Of a DNA stretch of 64,000 bases, positions 11,090 to 22,530 are shown piece after piece; the stretch's first letter is position 1; each line of letters begins with the position of its first letter. The notes under the pieces are model-generated. The model worked only from the letters and a program-made list of their open reading frames with translations, was not told the DNA's origin and searched no databases. The position numbers were made by a program, and so were the translations under genes. Source of the stretch: Mytilus galloprovincialis (taxonomy: Eukaryota > Mollusca > Bivalvia > Mytilida > Mytilidae); the NCBI RefSeq assembly GCF_965363235.1, contig NC_134851.1:49604833-49668832 (forward strand). Reading direction: 5' to 3'.

Positions 11090-13285
11090 TAAATTCTGGA
11101 AATATTTTATATCAGAATTAAGCTTTTATATTTGCACCAGCCGCGCGTTTCGTCTACACAGAGTACATCAGTGACTGACCCTCGAATCAAAAAGTGTTAA
11201 CAATCCCAAACAAGGTATGAATTTGAACAGCATTAAAGACCAGCAGTTCCGAAAAGTTGTGTCAGTTTCTGCTAAAGTAATCTTTTCCTGAGATTGAAAA
11301 GCCTTACTTTTTCAAAAAATTAAAGTTTTGTAAGCAGTTAATTCATAATTATGACCATATCAATGATAATTCATGTCAACGCAGATGTGAAAATATACAT
11401 CAGTGGTATCATTTTATGAGATAAAAATTAACAAAGCAAAATAGGATACAGAACTGCTACAAGGAAACAGAAAATATTTAAAATCTAAAGAATTTCATGT
11501 TTGCACCAGACGCATGTTTCGTTTACACAGGCCTCATCAATGACGCTCGATTCAAAAAGTGTTAAAAAGGACAAATAAAGTACGAATTTGAAAATTAATG
11601 AGAACCAGAAATTATAAAAATTTTGCCAAATACTGCTAAGGTAATCTTTTCCTGAGGTAGAAAAGCCTTAGTATTTAAAAAGTTCAAAGTTTTGTAAGCA
11701 GTTAATTTATAACTATGACCATATCAATGATAAGTCATGACAACAAAGAAGTGACAACTACATCCCAGTGATGCGTTTTTGTGTTTTACAACTGTCCCAC
11801 ATGTGAAAAGTTAATACCAGGTCTAATAAACAGACATTGTCTTATGTTAATGCCTGTACCAAATCAGAAATATGACAATCCGTAGGTTGATATTATGGAG
11901 TGAGTGGTCATAAGATATTATTTTTGCTGACGTTTATACACTGACCTTGAGCTTAACGTATACAATCAATCGTTCATTAACATAATACAAAGGCTTCACT
12001 CTTTATACTTATCCCTTTTTCTTCGAATTAAACAATAAAATTAACGGTACCAATTTTCTTGCACCAGATGTGCATTTCGACAATACATGTCTCTTCAGTG
12101 ATGCTCGTGGCCAAAATATTTGAAATCCAAAGCTTATATAAAAGATGAAGAGCTATAATCCAAAAGGTCCAAAAAGTATAGCCAAATCCGTGAAAAGAAT
12201 CAGAGCTTTGCATGAGGGAGATACATTCCTTTATTTATAATAATTTATTATATATTGTAACAGCAAATTTTAATAACACAAAAAATCCGCATTTTCATGC
12301 CAGTACCGAACTACTGGCTACTGGGCTGGTGATACACTCGGGGACTAACAGTCCACCAGCAGAGGCATCGACCCAATGGTAGTAATAAAATTAACGGTAC
12401 CAATTTTCTTGCACCAGATGCGCATTTCGACAATACATGTCTCTTCAGTGATGCTCGTGGCCAAAATATTTGAAATCCAAAGCTTATATAAAAGATGAAG
12501 AGCTATAATCCAAAAGGTCCAAAAAGTATAGCCAAATCCGTGAAAAGAATCAGAGCTTTGCCTGAGGGAGATACATTCCTTTATTTATAATAATTTATTA
12601 TATATTGTAACAGCAAATTTTAATAACACAAAAAATCCGTATTTTCATGTCAGTACCGAACTACTTGCTACTGGGCTGGTGATACACTCGGGGACTAACA
12701 GTCCACCAGCAGAGGCATCGACCCAATGGTAGTAATAAAATTAACGGTACCAATTTTCTTGCACCAGATGCGCATTTCGACAATACATGTCTCTTCAGTG
12801 ATGCTCGTGGCCAAAATATTTGAAATCCAAAGCTTATATAACAGATGAAGAGCTATAATCCAAAAGGTCCAAAAAGTATAGCCAAATCCGTGAAAGGAAT
12901 CAGAGCTTTGCAGGAGGGAGATACATTCCTTAATTTATAATAATTTATTATATTTTGTAACAGTAAATTTTAATAACACAAAAAAATACGTATTTTCATG
13001 CCAGTACCGAAGTACTGGCTACTGGGCTGGTGATACCCTCGGGGACTAACAGTCCACCAGCAGAGGCATCGACCAAGTGGTAGTAATAAAATTAACGGTA
13101 CCAATTTTCTTGCACCGGATGCGCATTTCGACAATACATGTCTCTTCAGTGATGCTCGTGGCCAAAATATTTGAAATCCAAAGCTTATATAAAAGATGAA
13201 GAGCTATAATCCAAAAGGTCCAAAAAGTATAGCCAAATCCGTATGTCAATGATTGTCGAGAATATTGTTTTACTTTAGAATGTTG
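11090..13285. repeat. Segmental duplication, copy 2, interrupted by a satellite array
   Basis: It follows copy 1 in order: two ~369-bp units (landmarks 11134 and 11503), then the AGTTAATACCAG segment, then the AAACAAT / GTCAATGATTGTCG junction. In copy 1 that junction is intact near 10680. Here it is split by 12,034-13,242. Confidence 0.7.
12034..13242. repeat. 350-bp tandem array, about 3.5 units
   Basis: Units begin with AATAAAATTAACGGTACC at 12034, 12384, 12734 and 13085 (periods 350, 350, 351). The last unit stops after about 158 bp. Units are nearly identical and contain ACTGGGCTGGTGATACACTC and GTCCACCAGCAGAGGCATCG, phrases shared with the single unit near 16.4 kb. The minus-strand ORFs at 12028-12213 and 13046-13372 are products of this repeat, not genes. 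Confidence 0.92.
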
Positions 13286-13310
13286 CTCTATCACCCACTC
13301 ACATTTATTT

Positions 13311-13462
13311 AAGGAATGACTGTAATATTTTTTCTGTCTATGAAGAAATAACATAAAACATTTGGTGCACACTGAATAACGCCCGTTGCGGGTGATTTAA
13401 CAGTGTTCACCACATTTTTTATGTTATTTCGAATAGACAGAAAAAATATTACCGTCATTTCT
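13311..13462. repeat. Long imperfect palindrome with nested hairpin loop
   Basis: Left arm 13311-13371 includes GTAATATTTTTTCTGTCTAT and AAATAACATAAAA. The right arm to 13462 is its reverse complement with few mismatches. The loop contains GCCCGTTGCGGG, itself a small hairpin. It may be the terminal inverted repeats of a foldback or MITE-type element. I found no clear target-site duplication. Confidence 0.8.
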
Positions 13463-14763
13463 TATAGTTTAATTCTAAATTTCATTTTAAACCGTAGAAA
13501 ACCATGAAAAAACGTTGATGACTTCACGGTCACATGACTAAATTATGTCTATGGGCTCATAACAAAATAACGTCAGCCAATCAGAAGACGCGTTACATCC
13601 AAAATTAAATTATAGTGGAATAAACATAACAAGCAAAGATCAATACACTTCAACGTCAAAACAACCGTTGACCTTTTTTCTTAATTTCAAGATCAAAGGT
13701 CATAGATTTCAAATGTTAAGGCCTCATGTCTCTATAGTATTTGATTAGAAGGTATTCTTTGAAACATTTTCCTATGGGATTATTGTAAATTATGTGAATC
13801 TGATTTTGTGAAACATTAAGCAAATGAACAAATGTATTTTGTTACTTTTAACGATTGACTATTCTTGTTTATGTGTTATAATTATTATTAACATTAGACC
13901 ATTTTTGAGAATATAATTGGTAGAAAATAAGAAACATATAACACTCTGAGGTTAATTGTAATTAGAAGTAGGAATTCGGATGGCATCGGGTTTTTTCTAG
14001 GTTTTGTTGTGCAATTCTTGAACATTTCTAAAGTTGACAAGTTTTAAAAAAATATCATTCCTTTTTTTTCAAAAAAAATCATTCATATAGCATAGGTGTG
14101 TGAAGGAAGAGCATTCTCTAAGTGTGTTCAAAAGTTAAACAATTCATGATTGTAGATACTCAAATTCTAAAAATAGTTATATGTCAAATCTTGGTAAATT
14201 TGTCTCCAGTTCTAAACACCGAATGTATAATTTGTATTTACCTTTAGGATATCCCTAATTTGCAATACTTAAGATTTATCGGGACATGTTATCTTGATCC
14301 TTTTAAAGACCACAATTAAATAACCAACTTTCTTTTGAAACAAAGAGTTACGTATTTTCTAGACCTGCCTTAAAACCGAACATGTGAAAATGTATTGATT
14401 TAGATGTGAATTATAGGTACGGGGTAACTATCGAGGGAAACAATATCACGAAAATATATTTCAGAATTATAAAACCAACACCGCGCTCAAAACTTAAATT
14501 GTAAAGCAATTTACCGGTGACGATTGAAAAATTTCTAGATTATTTCGATGATGAAACGTGAGCATGGCCATATTTAACGAGATAATGTTGCCTGGGTTTT
14601 TTTTTTTTTCTTTATACGCATAATAGCCATACAAAGCGGACCATCATTTATTATGCTTTTGATCCAAATGGCGTGAATACCAAACACTACACGACGAATT
14701 ATAAACATATAAGAAACACTAACTTTTGTGATTAAACATGGTTTAATAGTATAAAATTAGTCA
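13463..14763. other. Intergenic DNA downstream of gene A
   Basis: AT-rich, with a poly-T run near 14,600. No credible ORF. No obvious AATAAA just after the gene A stop. Confidence 0.45.
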
Positions 14764-17700
14764 TCAATTTGTTTGACCATTTACACATTTACAACATCCG
14801 GGCATATAAAATAGATCTATTTCCATCTGATCAATGCTGTCTGCGTTATTTTTGTTAAATCCTTGTTTATATACTACTGCTGTTACCAAGTCCATTTGAT
14901 GCATACATGTACATCCGGTACAACCAACTGCTTGACTGAAAATTAAACACAACAGGTGTTAGGTTATATCATGGTATAGAATTTATTTATGCTGAATGGA
15001 TCAGTTGGACCCCTTTTTCAAAAATGACTAAGTGCATCGGGAAAAAAAATTCGTCATCAGTTTTGTGAAATTTGTTTCATGAAAATAGTTTCAAAATTCA
15101 ACACCGGTAACGTTTACCTTCATAATAAACCCATCATCACTACCAGGATGAATATTTTGTACTTTAAACCCACGTTTCATAAACTAATGACGCTTGAAAA
15201 GGATTGCTGCAAACTTAAAATTCAACATTGTACTTATTTTTAATATTATATACTGATTTTGGAATACCTTCAAAATCAGTTGTTCTCAAAATATTCTTTG
15301 TTTTTTTTTATTACTTCGCAAGTCACGAAAAGTCAATCCAATGAAATAAAATTAATCTATGCTTTATCTTTAATGTTTGTATTTTATCATAGATTACTAA
15401 TGTTAAATGCTCAAAAATTGCGTTGAAGTAGAATTTAGAACAATCTATGCAAGCTAGGAGAAAAGGAAAAACATCGGGCTTTCGAAGGCAAAACCATCAT
15501 CAATTGTATAAATAGCAGAACCGTAGTTATTGAACTGTTTTCAAAGATACTCGGATCTTGCATTCGGAAAAAAGGATATAAAAAGGACAGTCACACCTAA
15601 AATTAAAAGTCACGAGTGCAGTTATCATCTACATCAAAACGGGGAAGTACGTGTATAGCCTCGTTAAAACTCTTACAAATGTTAGACAAAACAATATATG
15701 TCGATCATGATGGTTCTCTACGTCCATCATTCGATTACCTGTGGCTTGTATTGGTTACTACACACAGTATAGATAACAAGATAATTTCCTTTAAGGGTAA
15801 TCAAAATATGTTATTGTTCTTAAGAGATAAAATCAAAAAGCTAACAGGTAAAATATCATTTGTACATTATCAGTTCTTCAATGGATTGAATGCTTAATAC
15901 AAATGTATATGAAAAATTTATCATCAAACATCAACTTAGAAATAAAACTAAAACTAATATAAAACATTATATATTTAACTTGTAACAATTAAACTTTGAA
16001 TTAATTTCTCATGGTTTATTACGTTATTAATCTTTTTGTATTTTTCTTTGATATTAATTGTGTGTTGTAAAAAATCAAAAAGTGTCAAATTCTCACGAGA
16101 ACAAGCTGCCAAATAGAGAATATGTGGTATAGTTATCAAAGGTACCAGGATTATAATTTAGTACGCCAGATGCGCGTTTCGTCTACATAAGACTCATCAG
16201 TGTCGCTCATATCAAAATATTTATAAAGCCAAACAAGTACAAAGTTAAAGAGCATTGAGGATCCAAAATTCTAAAAAGTTGTGCCAAATACGGCTAAGGT
16301 AATCTATGCCTGGGATAAGAAAATCCTTGGTTTTTCGAAAAATTTAAAGCTTTGTAAACAGGAAATTTATAAAAATGACCACATTATTGAAATTCGTGTC
16401 AACACCAAAATGTTGACTACTGGGCTGGTGATACCCTCGGGGACGAAACGTCCACCAGCAGTGGCATCGACCCAGTGGTGTAAATAGTTATCAAAGGTAC
16501 AAGGATTATAATTTAGTACGCCAGACCCGCGTTTCGTCTACATAAGATAGCATGATTGCCAATTCGACAACTCTCTACAAAAGACCAAATACACAGAAAC
16601 TAACAAAATTTTCACCGTACGGTCTTTAACAATGAGCAAAGCCCATATCGCATAGTCAGCTATATTGTTGGACATATCTTATGTTTATAATTTAGTAGAG
16701 TGTGTCACCGGTTGTATTGTATGCGAACACCATCCAGTCACCGTTTGGAGTCATTTTGTTTGAGATTGTGGCATGTCTCTTTTTCTATAGAGTCGAATGC
16801 CATATTTGTTTGAAATAGTGGCATGTCACCTTTTTTAGTTTGTTTATTGTAAAAAAAAAACATATCTAATATTTTTGTGCATGTTGTTATCATCAATAAT
16901 ATGCGAATGGTGCTACATACGACACTTCCGGAGCAGCAGAGATTATCCCAGGTTTTCATTAGCAGTATTGTGTAAAATAAACCCCTATATTATCGTGTGC
17001 CTATTTATCTAATTAGTCAACTTTGTTGCATATGTATCCTTTACAAAACACACATCAAAGGTAACTCCGATAGCCGTTATCCAACAGTCATGAATGTTGA
17101 AAATTTTAGAAAGCATATCATTTTATAGCAATTTAAAAATTGCTTGTTGAGTACCAATGTGTACACTAGTAAACCAGATTTGAACTGAAAAGATATTTTT
17201 TTTTTTTCAGAACAGCTCTTAAAATACTAAAAATTAAATTATAAAAAACATGTTGAGTCTTTCAGTCAATTTCAGTCTAAACAACTTGCAACTGTCAGAT
17301 CATTTTATCTATTTTCGATTTATGGGTTTGACTGTCTCTCTGGTATCTTTCGTCCCTCTTTTATCATGTTTATATTTTCAATTTATGCTTATTTACTTGT
17401 ACAAACAAAAACAATCTGAACTGTCAGAAAAACAACCAAAAGGAAATGAATTGGCTGCAAGCCAAACATTTGCATAATACTATATTTACAAAAATGTATC
17501 TGAATACCTTTAAACACTTAAACGAATTTAACTGTGTAGGGTTTGCATGTTTTTTTAGAATCAAAATATGTGTTTAAAATTTAAATCCTATAACTAGTGT
17601 TTTTGGGGTTTATTCTACAATATAAATTTATCATCAACATACTGTATTGTCATAGAAAAAATAATTCCAGACATGGGCGACACAAAATCAGTTATTACCT

Positions 17701-20700
17701 GCAGTTGTCATTTTTGAAGACTTGACGAAATTTGTTTAGATGAACTAGCTCTTTTTGAACCATTAATATATTATGCATCTTATCTGGTGATATGAAATTT
17801 ACATTCCTGAAATTAGAATCATAAAGTGCTTAATCATACATTTATATAATATGCAATGTCACACAATAGCAAAGTGAAAAATTGAGGTTCGGAATAAATG
17901 TTGATAGGAATTGTTCCTTGTTATCGAACTCTTTGTGAGAGTCAATACACCTTATCGGTTTTTGTCCGCCATTACTTGAAATCACAAAGGGTCCCGTATA
18001 ATGTCGACCACACAATAAAAAGTATCTGACGCCACGATAGGACAGTTATTGTTTTATGTCATCAATAGCTCAGCGGCTCAGATTCTTGTAATAATGGAGA
18101 AATATTAAACGACAAGCGGTACATTAAAAAATGAAAAAAATCTTTATAAACTTCATACGTCTTAAGCGACCAAAAGTTGAATATCGTAATGCCGGGGATG
18201 TATAAGAACCGAAGCTGATAAAAATAAGTCTCTGATGCATGAGTTTTTATTATTAATTGTTTTTGGCTTTTAACTAACTGTCAGTAACTGCGAGTACTCT
18301 CAAATCGTATTTCTTGTTAATTCTACGTGTTGATACTTTTTATATGTTTTTTGTTATTTTATATTAATATGGATCTTGTCTATATACCAGCTTTGATTAT
18401 TTGGAATATCTCCTTATTTTCACTTCTGCATACTACATTTGTATAAACGTCAAGATTATTCTCCTTAAATCTGTACAGGGAAGTTTTAGCTAGCTTAAAT
18501 TGTATAATTTTATTGTTGATATTCACTCCCATTTGTATCTAGTGTTAAATTATGTATTTATATGACAGAACTTTGTTGGTATTCCTAGTTATTGGAAGAA
18601 TTTTATACACATAACTAGTAAACCTAAAACGACAAAGTTATTTTTCATTTACCTGTAGATATTGTTAAAACCGGCTTTTTTCAAAAGTGATTATTTTCGA
18701 AAGGTTAAATATTTCGCGATGGTGTCTTGCCATGGCTTTTTTTGGACTTGTTTGTTTGCTTTTTTTGCCTTGAATGTTTGTCCCTAATATTTTACTAACT
18801 GTGCATTTGCATTCATGTATTGCAGATCAAATTTATTCGTTCATAGTGTGTTAATTTACGTTTTTTGATTGAGTTAAGCCATCCAATTGATATTTTATCT
18901 TGTGGTTTTCTATGTTGTGATGTTATGCTATTGTTTCAGAAAAAGTGAGAAGGTTTGGTACCATTAAAACGTTTAATCCCGCTGCATATGTTTGCACCTG
19001 TCCTAAGTCAGAAAGCTGATGTACAGTAGTTGTCGTTTGTTTATGTAATTTATACGTGTTTCTCGTTTCTTGTTTTTTTTCATATAGATTCGACCGTTGG
19101 TTTTCCCGTTTGAATGGTTTTACACAAGTAATTTTGGGGCCCTTTATTGCTTTTTGTTCGGTGTGAGCCAAGGCTCCGTGTTGAAGACCGTACATTGACC
19201 TATATTGATTTACTTATTATTAATTGTTATTTGGATGGACAGTTGTCTCATTGGCACTCACACCACATCTTCCTATATCTATGAACGAACAGAACCTACA
19301 AATAATAGTCAAATCAATATGAGGTCAACTTTGCCGGAAGCAGTTGAAAACTCATTTTCTTAATAATCTATAAATTTAGAGACGCCAAATTACTGCTTAA
19401 TACAGGTATAATTATACTTACGAAACACAACACGCATGAAAAACGTCGTTTGTTGTTGCACGTTTCTGTCGATTTAATGTTGTTCCATTATAGTTGTTAC
19501 ATGAAAATGAGCAAGTTTTGCCATCGTCAAATGTCTGATTAACAGGCTGCAAAAATATTGCTCCTTGTAAAACTAAATTTTGAAAGTTGATACGATTTTC
19601 ATACATTTTGAATATTGCAGGAAAACGTTTGATAAGATTATCCTTGGTTATATTTGTATCTGTATTGATAGTTATCGTATTGATGGTGGTAGTTCTATGT
19701 ACACTGTAAAGTAAAACAAAAAAAATGATTTAAGACACATAAAAACAACGTTCAAATTATTTCTTTTCCGAATTGTTTACAAGCCACAAATTATAAGAAA
19801 TAAGATCTAAATTTGAACCATAGCTTCTTGCATCTGTAGTATCTCTAAATTTATATTCAAATGTATATGAAATATAAAAAGTCATCCAAAGCAGATGTCT
19901 AGTAGTTTAATTGAAACTTTCATAATCATGTGTGAACTGAAAACTACCATGTAAAATGCTAATAATTTTCAAGACGGTGTTTATTCGTGAAAAAACAAAA
20001 TAGCAAATGTTAAAAAAAATGTTTTCCACTTATGCTTGACTATATTTAAAGTGCAGTATGCTGTTTTCCCTTACTCTAGATTGAACTGATAAATAAAAAG
20101 ATGTTAAATGGTACATACAATACTTCACGCCAAACCAGGACGCCCACTGCTGCTATTGTTGTTAGCGTGAAGAATGCAGTAAGTCCTGTCTGTAAATAAA
20201 ACAATGTTTTTTTTTCTCTAAATACTGGAATAAAGAACACTTAAACAAAAGTACAAAGAAGACGTAGACAAAGTCAGTGAAAGCATATTAAAATATTCAA
20301 TTTATAGTTCAAAAATATGTTTCTTATCTAGCAGGGAAGTTCTAAAGATCGCTTTATAATCTATACTACATGAACAAATCATAACAGATTAGAAGTCTAT
20401 TCTAGTTTCTGACAAGATATGAAGTATGTTTATTTGTCAGAACTTTCTACTCTATATTACATTTCGGACCTTAAACATGTTTTGTTCAATTGTGTTTTTT
20501 TTAATCGACTTACTGTTAAAAACATGTCCTGCTATAACACAAAATAGAACAATTTTTTGTATATTCCATTATCATTTAAACAATTTCTTAGTTACCTCCT
20601 ATTCATTTCGCAAAGTTAAAAGAAAATTGAAAGAGCAAACAATTTGAACTTTTGACAAATATAAGTAGTCAAATAAGATGACATTAAATATATTCATCTA

Positions 20701-21454
20701 AATGAAACGCTTCCTAAGTACTTTCTGTGTTTATGACTTTTGCATTGTACAAAAATAAACTCCTATACAACCTTACTACTAAAAAGTGTCAACATAAATA
20801 AATCGCATGCGCAATATTAATGTTTAACTAATGCAATATCTATCACATGAAAGGCTACACTTCTGTGCAGCCGAAGACATATATTTAGCTCTTTTCTCTT
20901 TATAAAGAACTGTGACATCTTTGAGGATATAGTCTAGCCTTATGTGTAATGTTTGGTAAAATGTCTTAGAGAACTGTACTGGATATGTTTAGTGCATATA
21001 TCATCTGATTCATTTAAACGATAAAAGGAGGCTTATGAACATGTGTTTATTCATTTAGTCGAAGTTATATTCAAAAGCTTTCAAACAACATTAAACAAAA
21101 CACAAAATGAAAAAAGATTTTATCAAAAAAAAACATGAAAACAAAACTAAAGCAAGAGCGCTAGATGTAACCTTTCACAACAATAGAAAACTCTGCCTTC
21201 ACGCATTGCGGTTGAAAGACAATGCAGTACTGGTCCTATGAGCAGTGACTTGATATATATCCGTTTTTTTATTGTGGGGTTTGTATTCAACAATTGCCAT
21301 TTTCTTGTGAAAAGTGTTTAGGACTGTTGTTCGTCTTTTTCTTCTTAAGGAATTTGTATTGCCCAAGGTATCGTTCATCTGCATTGACTGAATATGTATC
21401 TGCCTACTAGATATGCATTAAACTTACGAATATCTTATCACACTTTGGTTCCAT
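14764..21454 (-). CDS. Gene A: membrane-anchored cystine-knot cytokine-like precursor
   Basis: Five exons assembled by hand: 21454-21428, 20189-20119, 19703-19422, 17806-17699, 14935-14764 (27, 71, 282, 108, 172 bp). All introns are GT-AG with phases 0,2,2,2. Product 219 aa: short N-tail with one Cys, membrane span about residues 10-30 ending in WREV, a propeptide with a CSFSC motif (C97, C101), a furin-type site RQKR at 111-114, then a 105-aa C-terminal domain. Its cysteines are CC (124-125), C162, CTGCTC and the terminal CCKC. The ending MEIDLFYMPGCCKC resembles the end of Spatzle-type cystine knots; an IL-17-type knot is the main alternative. By analogy to those families it would be a secreted or shed extracellular ligand (inference). 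It is the most diverged of the three: exon 4 is 18 bp (six codons) shorter than in B and C. An alternative in-frame ATG lies at 21469, just after a stop. I chose the position matching the paralogs. Confidence 0.78.
16131..16540 (+). repeat. CGCGTTTCGTCTAC-family repeat in intron 4 of gene A
   Basis: One full ~356-bp unit plus the start of a second. GTTATCAAAGGTACCAGGAT at about 16132 recurs at about 16488. It holds ACTGGGCTGGTGATACCCTC and GTCCACCAGCAGTGGCATCG, linking it to the 350-bp array at 12.0 kb. The ORF at 16281-16487 is this repeat. Confidence 0.8.
16541..16700 (-). repeat. SINE-like repeat fragment
   Basis: Reverse-orientation partial copy of the 63.5-kb family: GCATGATTGCCAATTCGACA, CACCGTACGGTC, AACAATGAGCAAAGCCCATA. 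Confidence 0.7.
17310..17400 (-). repeat. Fragment of the GAGGGACGAAAGATACC repeat family
   Basis: It contains GGTATCTTTCGTCCCTCTTT, the reverse complement of the landmark at 29,160 and 35,860. The ORF at 17250-17477 crosses it and is not credible as a gene. Confidence 0.6.
18920..19290 (+). repeat. SINE-like repeat in intron 3 of gene A
   Basis: Diverged near-full-length copy of the 63.5-kb family: CGTTTAATCCCGCTGCATAT, CACCTGTCCTAAGTCAG, GTTGTCTCATTGGCACTCAC, ACCACATCTTC. Explains the minus-strand ORF at 18923-19195. Confidence 0.7.
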
Positions 21455-21469
21455 TTCTGTAACATACAT

Positions 21470-22224
21470 TTATCATAAAACATTAACACTGTCATTCTGA
21501 AATATAATTCAAAATATTTCTTTAAATAGCTATGTACTTTCCCTTTTGTGTGTTTTTTAGCTCTAAAAGAAATATTTACGTCCTCTTATTTCGTGGGAAC
21601 TAGCTGATAGCTTTTTAACAAATGGTTGTATTTGTGTACTTTGAAGATTAGAAGAAAAAAACTATTTTAGCTCTATTGGACATCTTAAACATGTTAATTT
21701 CAACCAAATGTTATTAAAGAACATATCAATAATCTTCTCACGAGTATATCAATCAAGCTTAACATTTATCAATGGCAAGCTTTATCTAGGTATTAAAATA
21801 GGTAAACATACAAATAAAGTCGGCAAGTACAATGGTTTGTTATGCACTTTAACATGATCATCTTTAAATATTCTCTAATACTTGTTTTATATTTATTTTA
21901 TTAACGTTTTTCCTCGTGTTTGAAAATTCCTTTACGCGATAATGGATTGGTGCTATTTGCATTTGAGCACGTTTACATATACTAAATAATACTAAAGAAG
22001 GAGATGTCTTGGTAAATCTATAGTTTATTTACTGTTTAATTTTCCAATCAAAAGTTGCTTTGTCATGCCTTTTTGTTGGCCACTGTAACTTTAATAGTGA
22101 TGACAAAAGATAGTAGATTTTTTTAATGAAACGTAGTATCAAAATATTCGTTTCTGTGTTGAAATCTCACATACGAATAAATCACAATTGGGGTTGTCTT
22201 TTGAGTGTCTTTTTATAAAATAAG
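21470..22224. other. Upstream flank of gene A
   Basis: AT-rich sequence 5' of gene A on the minus strand. It presumably holds its promoter, but I could not place a TATA box or start site with confidence. Confidence 0.4.
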
Positions 22225-22530
22225 AAGATGTGTTGTGATTGCCAATGAGACAACTCTCCACAAGAGACCACAATGACACATAAATTAAAAACTACAGGTC
22301 ACCGTACAGCCTTAACAAAACTACAGGTCACCGTACAGCCTTAGGCAAGCCCATACCGCATAGTGAGCTATGAAAGACCCCTAAATGAAATTGTAAAACA
22401 GTTTAAACGAGATAACTAGCGGCCATATTTATGTACAAAGCATAAACGAAAAACAAATATGCAACACATAAACAAACGACAACCACTAAATTACAGGCTC
22501 CTGACTTGGGACAGGCACATACATACATAA
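22225..22530 (-). repeat. SINE-like repeat with small internal duplication
   Basis: Reverse copy of the 63.5-kb family: GATTGCCAATGAGACAACTC at the start, then CTCCTGACTTGGGACAGGCA. The block ACTACAGGTCACCGTACAGC occurs twice in a row within it, a local tandem duplication. Confidence 0.8.

Noticed and set aside
14764..14952. Single-exon reading of the CCKC ORFs as standalone small secreted proteins
   Set aside because: Each begins at a clear AG splice acceptor and joins in phase to upstream exons in all three loci; the apparent upstream Met residues are intronic.
15616..15897. 93-codon plus-strand ORF as a gene
   Set aside because: No motif and no splice partners, and it lies within intron 4 of gene A on the opposite strand; not enough support.
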